Under the pieces are notes generated by a model that was not told the origin of the DNA, searched no databases, and saw only the letters and a program-made list of their open reading frames with translations. 64,000 nucleotides of DNA from Galaxea fascicularis (Eukaryota; Cnidaria; Anthozoa; Scleractinia; Euphylliidae), in contig OX419343.1 of the NCBI GenBank assembly GCA_948470475.1, positions 3,321,333 to 3,385,332 on the forward strand, written 5' to 3'. Shown piece after piece: positions 1 through 12,000 of the stretch; positions within the stretch are counted from its first letter, which is position 1, and the number at the start of each line of letters is the position of its first letter. Position numbers and translations under genes: made by a program.

Positions 1-1128
1 CAGTTAACTTGAATGGAGCAGAACACGATTATCCACGTATATGGCCCTGCACTGAGGAAGCCAAAGTTTAGTTGGTGTAAAAGAACCGCCTGGTCTCTTA
101 TAGTGCTCCATGCCCATATAAAAGTCATCTTTTAAAAAACAGAAAACAAAAACTCAATGATTTTAGTGAAACAGTCTGTGATTGATTTTCGTTTTTTGTT
201 CTTAATATGATAATTTTTAGGTTGACAACGAATACTGTTTGTCGTCCGTTCAAACGTGTTGACATGCATGATCGTATATTTTTAACAACTCGGTTAGGAA
301 AAAATCTGTGGATTTATTTTAGGAGTGATGATCTAAGAATATCAAGTAATCAATCACAAGAAACATCCAATTCAGTCCATCGGCATCCACCCCAATTGCA
401 GTTATTTCATCATTCTTCTTTAAGGACATTGGTTGTCCTGTGTACACTACTGTTCTTGAACAGTCATGGGAATGCCGTTTAACATGCTATGTTGTAGTTG
501 TAGAGTCCACCCTTCTCATGGCATTTTTACATAACATCCCTCCTCCTTTAGAATCCCACTTCCTGCCAAAATAAATTTTGATAGGAGTACAAAAATATTT
601 TCTCTGTCCGATATCTCAACTGCCAGAAGTCGGTTCCCACAATATATTTTTAGACACTTCTTTCAAGTAACACTAGAAAACATCGAGCTGTTTTGGGATG
701 TGACACTTTGCCGGTGCCTTTATGCATCCAGGTGGGATGTCTCACGTAGAATTCGGCTGGCATTGTTGGCGACAGTGTCAAAGTCAGTCTTGTCAGATAA
801 GAGTCACTTTTTCATTGTTAAGAACATGTGTTTCGAAGCCGGTGGTCTCGGTCTAGTTACTTCGATCACCCACCCCACAATAATCAAAGATAAGATAATC
901 TTCAGCTAGATCCATCGAGAGCTGCATACACGCACTCTTCAGAACAACAAACTGTAGTAACTTACTTTGTGTATATGGACACATCTTTCCGACGGATACG
1001 TTTTCGCCAGGCCCCTCAAGTACCCTCACTCATAACCACAAAAATGATCCTGAAACCCCAGCCAAAGGAAAGATACCAATTTTTCTTTAACAATTTTTCT
1101 GTAACAAGCTGTACAGTTTGCATATGTT
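1..1128. other. Gene-free stretch
   Basis: I see no coding exon, RNA gene or clear repeat here. The short open frames (for example 207-482 and 700-909) have no recognisable motif and no splice support. This is probably intergenic DNA downstream of the first Mox gene, whose stop codon is at 6042. Confidence 0.5.
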
Positions 1129-1266
1129 TTAGCCTGCGAACAGGCTCTTCAATTGGATTTTTGCTTCGATTTGCTCTCCAATGGCGCGCGGTGAAAACGG
1201 GGAGGTTGAGACAAATCGACGAGACCATCACTCTGAATACCCAAATGGAGAGCCTGCTACAGGCTA
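1129..1266. mobile_element. MITE with 8-bp target duplication (hAT-like size)
   Basis: A 138-bp element is bounded by near-complementary ends: TTAGCCTGCGAACAGGCTCT on the left and a right end finishing AGAGCCTGCTACAGGCTA. It is flanked by a perfect 8-bp direct repeat, CATATGTT, at 1121-1128 and 1267-1274. An 8-bp duplication is typical of hAT-superfamily transposons. There is no coding capacity, so it is a non-autonomous copy. The TAGCCTGCGA end is shared with the hairpin element at 2090-2164, which makes the two family members. An open frame at 969-1343 runs through it and is not a gene. Confidence 0.8.
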
Positions 1267-1583
1267 CATATGTTACCACATGCAGCACAACAGGAGAGGT
1301 TGAAAACGTTTGTCCAATTTTTTCAAGTTGTAATCCATTCTAATGCTTGCAATACGTATGGGTTTCACCACCGACTATCACAAGTTCTGATTCGCTGATT
1401 AGATTACTAAAGAATGTAAACCCCCTACTCAAATAAAATAGAAGGTTTCAGGGTCGGTATGTTTTTAGAACGAAAAGTGAAACTTGAGCCCGAACTCTCT
1501 TCCAATTCGCACATTGGCGAGGTTAGAGCTTCTTCTTCACCAATCGCTTTTGCCGTATCGCTAGGAACATTTAAAACTTAAGC

Positions 1584-1651
1584 CAACCACATTCCCAGGG
1601 TCTCTCTTCTTCCTCTGGACGGGAAGAAGAGAGACCCTGGGAACGAGGTTG
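1584..1651. repeat. Short perfect hairpin (foldback relic)
   Basis: Two arms of about 30 bp, containing TTCCCAGGGTCTCTCTTCTT and its complement, are separated by a loop of about 8 bp. The complementarity extends outward to CAACC on the left and GGTTG on the right with a few mismatches. I see no clear target duplication. The likely origin is a minimal MITE; a transcribed copy would form a stable stem-loop. Confidence 0.7.
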
Positions 1652-2089
1652 AAATAGGACATCAACTCGTGAACGAGAACCACAACAACACAACAACGAA
1701 TAGATTTAATAAATTTTACAAATGGCTCTGCACGTGCGTTCTACATTTTCATTCACTTTTTTGCCGTCCTCTTCAAAATAACAACGTGAAATGATCACTC
1801 CTATATTTTCCCGACAACTTGATCGAGCGCATGTCAGCACATTTTTATTTCTTTTTCCCTATTTTCACGTCGTTCATTGTAATTTAGTCTCGGGATAGTT
1901 TAAATTTACAAACATTTCCAAATCATTTGTAACAACAATTTGAAGTAGAGGTCATATATTGACCGTCCAAGTGGCAAATGTGCTTAATTTCGGAAATTGC
2001 AATTTGCTATTTCACTGATTCACATGCATAGGTGTAATTGTAATACACAAGATCTGAATTCCTTTAGAACTATACTTTATTTTGATTAT

Positions 2090-2164
2090 TAGCCTGCGAG
2101 CGCAGACGTATTTCCGGTTGTCGCTTCCGCGACAACCAGAAATACGTCTGTGCTCGCAGGCTAG
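2090..2164. mobile_element. 75-bp near-perfect hairpin MITE with 8-bp target duplication
   Basis: Two 35-bp arms (2090-2124 and 2129-2163) are almost perfectly complementary around a 4-base loop TTCC, with a single mismatch in each half. The ends read TAGCCTGCGAGC and GCTCGCAGGCTA. A perfect 8-bp direct repeat, TTGATTAT, flanks it at 2082-2089 and 2165-2172, which marks an insertion event. The shared end motif links it to the element at 1129-1266, but its interior is reduced to a hairpin. Confidence 0.8.
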
Positions 2165-2249
2165 TTGATTATGTACAGGCGTTTCCTTCTCCAATGCATC
2201 TTATTTTTCAAGTACATTCATCATTGCTTGTGTTGAATAACACATTCAT

Positions 2250-2640
2250 GTACGGGTGACCCGAGAACACTGATCCCCGGTTCGAGGACCCCCCTACGGA
2301 CCAGTCCACGGACTACCTCCAAGACAACATAAAAATACAAACAAAAATAAATAACTATTAAAGTATTTGACTTACCGGTTGTCTGGGCTCGTGTCGGCGA
2401 AATTTTCAACCGTTACGTCTGATGCACTAGAGCAAGGTGTATCAATCACATGTTTCCACTTCCTTCACTGTGGCGACGCATGGAAGACCGGAGTGCTTCG
2501 AAAAAGACCGATAAAACCCAAGGTCTTTTCGTGTTTTCTTTTCCTCCGCCATTTTGTTCGGATCATTCTCCCGCGGGTTTATGAACTCGCCCCCGTAGGG
2601 GGGTCCACGCACCGGGAGTCAGTGTTTTCGAGTCACCTTT
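2250..2640. mobile_element. Inverted-repeat element, about 390 bp
   Basis: Arms of about 50 bp at 2250-2300 and 2593-2640 are inverted copies. Both carry GTAGGGGGGTC, then ACCGGG, then TCAGTGTT and a GTCACC end. The interior has no recognisable coding content. Related blocks (AGTCCGTGGA, then GTCAGTNTTTTCNAGTC) recur at about 28990-29075, so this is a dispersed family. The exact ends and target duplication are not resolved. Confidence 0.55.
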
Positions 2641-2649
2641 CAAGTACAG

Positions 2650-5600
2650 CACGCGAAGCTTCAAGATTACAAAAAAATAAAAATTAAAAAAAAATAGTAC
2701 ACTGGTACACTGTAGAGAAAAACTATACTCGGTGGAGTACCCCCAGTCCAATCTGCTCTGCTCGTCTGGAGCGTCAAAGGTTGAAGCCCTCATGAAAAAC
2801 ACGATACCCTTAACAGACATGCTTGCGACGTGTCTGGGCAAAAGTATGTTAAATCGACAAGCTTATTATTTTTAGCCATTCACAGACTATTTTGGGTATG
2901 TAACCGCAATCGACCAAATTGCCCTTTAATTTTATAGAAAGAAGTAACCAGCTATTGAAAGCGTTTTACTTTCAATTGCTATTAAATTGTAATAGTAATG
3001 AAGTGACCTCGATGAAAGAAATTTGTGCCCTGAAAGGGAATGATATAGCCCAGAATCAACTGTTTTGGTTTTTGCCAGAGTACAGTGCTGTTTTACGCAC
3101 GTAATGATGTTTCATTTTTTTCTTATTGATGGCAACTTGTTTCAATCTGCTTTGTCGTGGTAATGGATGATTCGAACTAAAATTTTGAGGCCTGTCACTT
3201 ATATATGCCGGACTGAACAGTGAAGAAAACCGGCGATAATAGTGGACGTACGTGACATTTGCAGACGACAATAACGCATCCCAAGTTCCTAAACTTTTAC
3301 TCTGAAGTAAATCCGAATGAGACTAAACGTTAAGAAGAGCAAAATTGGAGAAACCATTGTATAAGCGGGGTACAATACAAGCTATGTCAGGGGTAATTTT
3401 TTGTCAGGACAGTGGCTACTGTCCTTCGCTTCATGTACTTGCAGTGCATTGCAGTGTTTTTGAGTCGTTTTGTCGGGTCTGAAAACGGGTGTAGATTTTA
3501 ATCATATTGGTCTAAAATCGGGTATGGTTTTGAAGGGACCAAAATGAATAATAGAGAAAGAAAAGTAATCAAAATATCTCACTGAGCCGAATTACCGATT
3601 CTTGGCAATTCTTGATATCGGCACTAATACCTATGTTCATTACGCTACAACAAAAACGGTGGAAAACGGCTGTGAAAAATGATATGTTTTGGCCGAAATA
3701 GGATTAGAATCAGGAATTGGAAAAGCGGGCAGCACCCCCCTACCAAGAATTACGGGGAGTACTCCTCAAGAGATAACCCCAACTTTCCATCAAGATGGAA
3801 CGGTGTTTGGGCAAGGTTTGGCTAACAGCCGACGGAGTCAACACTAAGCGTACCGCCAGTCAACTACATGTATGTAGTAAGTGCACATGCGCGCGAGTTA
3901 AGGTATTATGCTAAACACGGCAAACAGTCGGAAAAACATGTGGAGGAATTTGTTCCTTGAGGCTCACAATATTTATTGTCAATGTTCTTTTCTGGGACAC
4001 TGCACGCACCGCACCCCCCCCCCCCCCCCCATAAACAAATAGTGCCCTTCTTTCTCTCATTATTGGGGCCACTTCAGTGTCACATTTCCTCGAGCAGAAC
4101 GAATGCAGTCAACTTCTGCAAGGTACATCACACAGGCCTGTAAATATTACATTCAAGACGTGGGGATCTATGATGGAGTGCAAGCTACAATTAAAAAACA
4201 AACCTCAAAAATTTTAAGCAATTTTATTACACCACTATGAAAACTGATACCGTGATAATCAACGTCTGTGCTTATTTATACACTTTCTTGGTAAATATTC
4301 GTCAAGGCATTCTTGTAAATAATCTGCTGTAATAAATAAAGAAAACCTGGAGACTTTGCGTGATCCCCACAAAAGATTATGTGCACGGCTTTTGAGAAAT
4401 CATAATTCCACTGTGTATCTTAAGAAACCGCTAGTTGGCGATTTTGTGTTAGATTAACAACCGGAATTGAAACATACATTAATTGTCTATCTCATGTTGT
4501 GGTTCAATTTTCTCCCGTATAATTAGTTAGAGTACAGTTTTTGCTCTGTTTTTGACTTCAAATTGCATCTATGTACTTGTCTACAGTTCCAGAACAATTC
4601 CTTCACGAATTGCCACAGAATAACAACCCTTTTTCCTGCTGGCGCGTTTTTTAGTGCCAATTTGACAAATTCTTGATATTTCCGTTTAGCAAAATTTGAA
4701 ACTAAACTTGACACCAGCGAGCGTTTTTGTGTCCCGCGATCATGACCTGAAACTAGTTTCCCTTGTCCTAAGTTTTCACTTGCACTAATTTAATATGGCT
4801 CTCTCGAGCTGGAAGGGTAAACTCTGTACTCGAGCTAGAAGCATGCAAACCTTACATTGCCTTTATCCGTTCTGGCTCGTTTCCAGTAAAATCGTGACTG
4901 ATTCTAAAAGAAGCAGCTTACAGGAAATACCATTTAACAAGAACATATGTGGAGCCCAAAATTGAACAAACCTAATCCAATTAATGTGTCTAAAATCTCA
5001 AAGAAAATGACCGACAGCCTTCATTGGTGGACTAAAGTAACTAATTAAAAATCTTATTAATTTTTTTACAAACAAAACAACCAGAATATACGTAGAAAAA
5101 CGCGTACAAACTTTTAAAGGGAACTTTCCATCAAGTGCATTATTCTCTAAATCTATGAAATGAAAACTTTGTGGATTATGATACTTCTGACCCAGTGCCC
5201 TCAGTTATTTTAAAAGTGGCTTCATGACGGCTAAAGTTTTGTTAACGCCTAAAATGTAAATCCAAAAATTATAATTCCTCTCACAGAACTGTTAATACAG
5301 TAGACCAGTTTTGTCCAAAGTTACTTAAAACTAATTTTAAATGCTTTGGGCTAGAATGTTCAGGTGGCAAGCTCTATTCAGAATACTGAGCTACAACTAA
5401 AATCTACACTATAGGAACTAAACTTTTTGGACAACACTGTCTCGAAAACACCACAGCCGAAGATTGTTCAGTGTGTGTGTTTTTAAGCTGATCCGCTGCG
5501 TAACTAGTCAATGGCCTTGCCAGACTTATAAAGTAAAATGTATTGTTGACTTGTGGTCCAACTCTTATCTGTTTTTATTTCCTCACTCCTGATCTTTCCA

Positions 5601-6041
5601 AATTACATTCATGCTTGATGTTTTCCTAACCCAATTGCTAACTATAAACAAAAGTGTATTTCTTATTATCATAATATCTATGCTCAAGGCCGCGTATATT
5701 TCATGTTTTGAAACTGAATTGTTTATATGATGTGTAATGATGGATAATAGCGTCCTCCGCGCGTAAGATCAGGATAGCTTAAAGCTTGAAATCAATGAAC
5801 CGGCCTCAAATACAAAAAAACAGAAGGTTGTGGTTCCTGAAAGTTTTTGATTGTTCAGCTGATTTCTTTGGATTTCTAAAGGATGATAGAAATTATTTTA
5901 AATTCAAAAGTTATCGAAATAAGTAATAAGTAAGTTATTCATTGTATGCGCGAGAAACGAATTAATTCGATGATTTCATTCCAGGTCCGTGGCGCGGCTT
6001 TATACTGAACTAAGTGACAGGCTTCATCAGTGTACCATTGT
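2650..6041. other. Gene-free stretch 3' of the first Mox gene
   Basis: No exon or RNA gene is recognised. There is a run of 17 C at 4014-4030. On the minus strand the nearest canonical AATAAA downstream of the Mox stop lies at 5574-5579, about 460 bases beyond it. That makes it a candidate polyadenylation signal, but proximity is the only support. Confidence 0.45.
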
Positions 6042-9002
6042 TCAACAGATTGCCAAGTCCATCTGATCAGCCATGTTGTTTTTCCTTGGTGGCATTCCTC
6101 CTCGGGTCCTCTTCCACTTCATTCGTCTGTTCTGGAACCAAACTTTGACTTGTCTTTCTGTTAAATCCAAACTCACAGCCACCTCGTATCGCCTGAGTCT
6201 TGACAAATAATTGTTTCTGCTGAACTCTGTCTCCAATTCGTGAAGCTGGTACTTGGTAAAAACTGTTCTTTCTTTTCGCGATCTCCCTTTGGCAGATTCT
6301 GTTTTTTCATCTGGCAGAATAAAAATAGAGATCAGCTTTCAAGCTACGTTTTGTGTGCGTTTTCCACGTCATGGTTTTGCCTTTAACTAAGCTTCGAACG
6401 TCAACTCTTAAAAAGTACCTGGCTTACTGGTTGAGAAATGCATACGAAGATAAATGATCTTGCAATTTCCAACCGTTGGGGAAGTACGTTAGTCAGGAAG
6501 TCGCAGCAACCAGCATACTGCAGATTCACCTTTCACTTTCTATCGAATCTGGGCAATACAAGAAATGAAAATTTTATGCAATCTGAGTGTTAGTTAGCTG
6601 TTGTTGATGAATTCCGCGGTTTGCTGTCAGTTTCTTCTCCAGCATTTCATAGCCGAATCATTCCACCTCTTAATGGTGCTCTCTTGATCCTGTAGCCGCA
6701 CAAGCTAGCCTCAATACACGGGACAAACATTTATAACAAAAAATGGCAGATATGATAAGACGTCGCCGTGGGTAACACAGATGGTTGTAATAAATATTTT
6801 AGATGTGGCAAGACATACTGAACGATATATAATTTTCCGTGGCAGTTTGAAGAAACACAACGATGTAAAGTACGCCGTCTTCAATCATGCAACATGAAGC
6901 AGTGTCGTATGTTTGTTTCAGATTGTAGTCCCAGAGGAACACAAGAAATGGCTCATAAATGTGTTCAGACGTAGAAAGATTATCCTAGATCAGTTGTTTG
7001 AAAGTCTCCCTTACACAATAACCGCCTGAGTATTTTAGCGTGATCCCGGTCAACTTTCCGATTTCCTTCTGAAAATGGAAACGGAAACTCAAAATGTAAA
7101 CTAAAGCGTAAAATACTTTGAAACTCATTGCCTTTCGAAAACAATTTCCTGACAACCTATTCTGGTTCAAATTCGACTGGTCTAGGCTTTCCGTAATAAT
7201 TTTCCGTTAATCAAATACTTCTAGGGTAAGTAAACATATTATATTGACGGGCAATGAGTGGCTTTCAGCTTACGTAGACACATTAATTTGTGCGGTATTC
7301 TAATGTCACTCCAAGACACATCCCAGAAGCTTTACGTTTTCGATTGTTATCAATATTGGTCTTCACCAAACCGTTTCTTTCTCCTTGAAGCATGCAATAC
7401 AAGCTTTTCTGAAAGATTCTCATTAAACTAACTAGAAGGGTTTAAAACAAATCACTGGTCATGCAGTTCCTGAAGCGGCTGCGTTGCCGTTGTTAGTTCC
7501 GTTTCAATATGAAATAGTAATAGTAAAGGTAACAGCTTAGTGGCGAAGATCTCGCCCTTGAAAACATCAAACCTTTCGGAACCTGAAATTTCTTGTGAAA
7601 TTTCTGTGGATTTATCAGTTGGAAGTGTGCACTTTGTATGAAGGCCCATAAATTGGAGATGCCAGTTGTACGAATATAACTGATTGATTTGACTGCATAG
7701 AGAGACTCAAGGCTTTTTTGCAAGCCGCTCTCTTTGTAAAATCTTGTTATACCAGGCACAGTATAAGACCCACAAAATAAGGACTTAAAAGATCTTGCCA
7801 CAATTTACTGCCGCCCGGCAATGTGGATTCAAGAAAGGTTCAGAACCAAAATGTCGCAGATTTCAGTTACCCCAGAAACGCTTGCCGCTGCGTAGTCACT
7901 GAACTGAATACATTGACATCAGAATTACAAAAGTCACCCAAAAATCAAGGAGAAAATCGATAAAGAGGAGAAGAGTTTCATTTCAAGTCCCAACGTTTTA
8001 TGGGCACTGACAACCGCATTTCCTTTGTAAAACTTCCAATTTCACAGTAATGACAACCGCCCAAAAGCCTACCCTTTTAGAAAACTTAATTTAATGTTTC
8101 GACAAAAGACAACCGAACGAAATATACTGGGTAGCCTAACAAAAGTACTAAATTAAAAAATAGTAACGTATGACTTCCACACAATATAAGTTTAAAAGCT
8201 ACACAAAGTGATGGCATCGATAACTGCAGTTCTGTCCCATCTGATGCGTCTCGTCCTGGCACCATTCGGGCGAATTGATGTTCCGAGGTTTTTTCTTTTA
8301 ATTATCAATTATTCCACCAGAATTTGGAGCAGTATATCAGTGTAGTAGTACTTTCACAGGAAAGAAATAATCTCTACGCAACGAAAGCTGAAATAGACCT
8401 AAACAAAACATTAAACGATACAGTTACGTATGATTCAAATCTAGGATTATCAGAATGGTACAATCCCCATGTACAACATAGGAAATTCATCTCAGAACGC
8501 ACTCGCTACACAATTAACGGTTCACAAGGTCGAGCTATAACAACACTTGAAATAAAAGATACAGGAAATTCTAAGTCATTCTGACTAAAATACGCCATCT
8601 AAAAGCCATTATTTTTCATCGCGCTTCAAATAGAACATTACCTTCGTCGCTGAGGTCTTCAAAGCTCTTGTCCGCGTTGCATAGCTTCTTAGGTTGCTCG
8701 TCGTTAAAGCCTCTAATAACGTGTACGTTTTGTGGTGGAGATGGGGGAAAGTGATGGAGCGTTCTTGTGTTGTTGTCGGGCTTGGAAGGCGTGCTATTCG
8801 CCACAATTCTCGTTCTCTCTACTCTTGCCACGTTGGGCACACGATCGCAAGGTTGAAAGCCTGATACATTGTGTCTTGCCGGGTACCCATAATCTTGGAA
8901 GTGGTATCTGCAAGACGAAATCATCTCAGGGTTGCTGTACGCATAACTATTTGGATAAGAGGGTGCCTGATACGCGAAATTTGTCGAGTACAAGTCGTAC
9001 AT
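6042..9002 (-). CDS. Mox: Mox/Meox-class homeobox protein, first paralogue (two exons)
   Basis: This is a predicted nuclear DNA-binding transcription factor of 209 residues. Exon 1 is 8642-9002 (361 nt) and exon 2 is 6042-6310 (269 nt), with a phase-1 intron of 2331 bp. The donor is G|GTAATG and the acceptor has a pyrimidine-rich tract ending TTCTGCCAG. The ATG at 9002 is the first after an in-frame TAA. Residues 1-120 are low in complexity and rich in Tyr, Pro, Ser and Asn, with no known domain. The homeodomain is residues 131-190. It has Trp48, Phe49, Gln50, Asn51 and Arg53 in helix 3 and the Meox-typical [13 protein letters not shown] block followed by [21 protein letters not shown] short 19-residue tail follows. 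Antp-class members with this signature bind TAAT-type sites and act in mesoderm or endoderm patterning in other animals; its role here is inferred. Gln50 and Asn51 are intact, so it looks functional. An internal TTG near 6236 is not the start. Confidence 0.9.
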
Positions 9003-12000
9003 GTCTGTAGTATTTCTTGACGTTTCGGCTTAGGCCCGCTTTGTCGGCGGCATCGCTCTTAAATAAGCCACCCTTAGTGAAAATCTGTCATCACCGAAAA
9101 TGATATACTACACGGCTTGGTGTCGCTGTCTTTGAAGTTTGCAACCCATATCCCCTGTTGTCCATCAAAAAGCGGCTTTTTGCAGTCGGAAGACTCAATG
9201 CGTCATGTCTTGGGCATTAACGTTTAGCAGATAGGGGGAGTGAGCCTCGGAAATTAATACAACCGCCGCCACTTTTCTTTCAGACGATTTTTCGTTAATC
9301 ATCATTTGTACTCAAGATCGCTCTTGAGAAATCTCACTTTGTGTGTTTTGGATAATTGTTTTCGAATGGAACTCATTTGTTTTCTTTGTCGCTTTTCTAC
9401 AAATATTGAAGATTGTTTATGTAAAAAGCAATCCATTAGCGATGTTTATTTGTTCTCACTTTTTCCCTGGGTTCATTCCCGCGAGCTCGTAAGCCCACCA
9501 CAGCTATTACAGCAATGATTTTTGTTTCTTTCCCCATGATTAGAACTTGACGAAATACGACATTTTCAGACAAGCCAAGTTCTTATACCGCCTCGCAACA
9601 CTTTGACCTGTGATAAACACAGTGCAGTCATGCATACCGGGAGAGTCTCACCGCAGTTGTTAGGTTTCAGCTAACTACAAAGAAACCGCCGAAGGAGCCG
9701 AGAGAGCAACTTCCCCCTCATCTGGAAATATTTATATGACGCGCGGAACAGGAGAACACCAGAACGGTCAGGGCATCACGTACAACGCCATTCTTGGCAG
9801 CCATGCGCATAACGATGAGGTAAATGTAAACGAAATCAAAACATCAAAGGTTAACGAAATGAAAGGCACTCACAGCGCCTGCTCGATAGGGAGACAATTT
9901 CAGTCTATTTCAAGAGGGCATTTTAGGACCGGAAGTTGTTTCAAACTGTGCTCTCGAAACCACTTGATACCTCTGTTAATTGCGTTATAAAAACCTTAAG
10001 GAAATTTTCTATGTTCGCCGACGACAACTTCGCTATCTGTTCGTTCGTCTTGCGCTACTATCTTGGAAAAAAATAATCTGGCCAATTTGTCAGAAAAAAA
10101 ACTCTGAATTTACAGTTGGAAGGCGGATCTTGTTTAAGAACTCACACAGTGTGAAATATTTCCGGTCAAGTCACTCTCTCTTTTCACAGATTCCTGCCCT
10201 TCATCGGCACCTTTTATTTCTAATTACGATGGAAATAAATTTGGCATTGATAACGATGATGGACATGTGGCAAAAACGGCTAAAAGTCAAGAGTAGGCCT
10301 GGCAAATGTCTTCAGTCGCGAATCGTGCTTCATCTTGTGATGACTAATTCCGTTTAAAAGCCTGCTTTGCCTTGAGTATCATACTGACAAACACTGTCCG
10401 GACGTCTGGAGCATGTTCCAAAGAAGCTCTGTGAAAATCGCAGGTGTTTCGAGGACTGGAGATTTCAGCCTATTTCTTTCATAAAAATATCAAATTTGTG
10501 CACGCTTTGCGAATTGGTTTGTCGCTCAAATTGTTTCGTATTCCGGCCAAGAAAAACGAGGAAATAACACTTTTATGAGAGGCTTGGCTCTTTCATGTGG
10601 CGCGGAAAAGGGGACTAATAAGAAGTTGCGGGTCACATTTCTGGTAATCCGTAAATTGCGTTAATGGTTATGGCGAGAAATGTCAAAATTCTGCATTTGA
10701 AACAGATATTTTGTTTAGTCTTTGTGAAACATGATTCGTGAATTGAGAACCTCGATCCTCGACATACATATATACAATATTATTAAATTCAATAACATGT
10801 AAAGCAGTATCTTTTATTTATCTATCATTCTTTAGGATTCGTGTTACAATTCAAAGCAAAACATAACAATACTAATGATAACAATTGACATATCGACATT
10901 TTAAAGCTTTGGCATGGCCTGTAAGGAGGACGTACCCCTAAGATAGCTCGCTGAGTCGAGGCAACTCCATCTTGTACCTCTTGTAATTCTTCATTGTAAA
11001 ACAGTTAAAAGAATCCCCGGAATATCAAGCCGGTTACTATTTACTGTTTACTGACTTAATTACTGAATTAATGAGCTCTACTGGTCATTTTATTAACACA
11101 CAGTTTATTTTCTCGTGTTTTGATCTTCAAAACAATCTATTATCAATTTAGTTTTATTTTTTTTATTATTTTGCTAATGCATGTAACTTGTTTTGCTTAC
11201 TGTTTTGCAATACTGTTATGTTTTATGGTCGTGCAAATAAACTAGTGTGGCTTTTTTTAATTGTTCAAAAAATGCTCAAAAGCTTTATTCATATGCATGG
11301 TGAGACGTCCACGCTTTGAGAAGACCACACTGTAACAGCACAAAACCAAAGCGCTACTCAGTACTGAGCTTTCAATTGAATGATCAAACTGAAGAATCCG
11401 CTCATTCAATCTCAGGTGCCTGGTTCAAACGTTACTATGATATCACACAATCTTGTTACTCCTGTTTCAGCTGTAATATATATATGTTGGAGAAACGATA
11501 TTAGAATTAGACCTTAAAAGTAGTTTAGAATGCCTCCCAAATTGTTATGTCTTAGTAAGCTGAAAGCCACTTATTGGGCACTATGGCGGCGTGGTAGCGG
11601 GCATTACCCCTTAAATTTACCAAATGAGCCGGAGCCATTAGCAGCCATAGACAGCCTTCGGTCTTTTTTAGGCCTCATCGGTATGGGAAGCTAATACCCA
11701 CACGAACAAAACAAGCTATGAAACTTTGAAGCTTGTGGGATGAGGCCACATAATGGCCACAAGTTCACATTTTCTTGAGCCAGTTAGGTCAAGTTAATGC
11801 TCCACGCTTTCGCCCGCCGATCGATCTACGGCATCACTGGGGATTCGGAAGAAAATATTCCGTAAGTGGTCGGCGAAAGCTCGGATCATTAATTCACGCG
11901 ACTCACAACACAGTAGCTTAAAGCCTCATTCGAACATTCTATTAGTACGAATGATATTTACTATTAATATTAAATCATTTTTAATGCACTCTTGATGAGT

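Noticed and set aside
1016..1343. Opposed open frames near 1.0-1.3 kb
   Set aside because: Both run through the MITE at 1129-1266 and have no known motif.
6042..6236. Stand-alone 64-codon homeobox frame starting at TTG
   Set aside because: The frame continues upstream to a good acceptor at 6311-6312 and joins exon 1 in phase, which completes the homeodomain.
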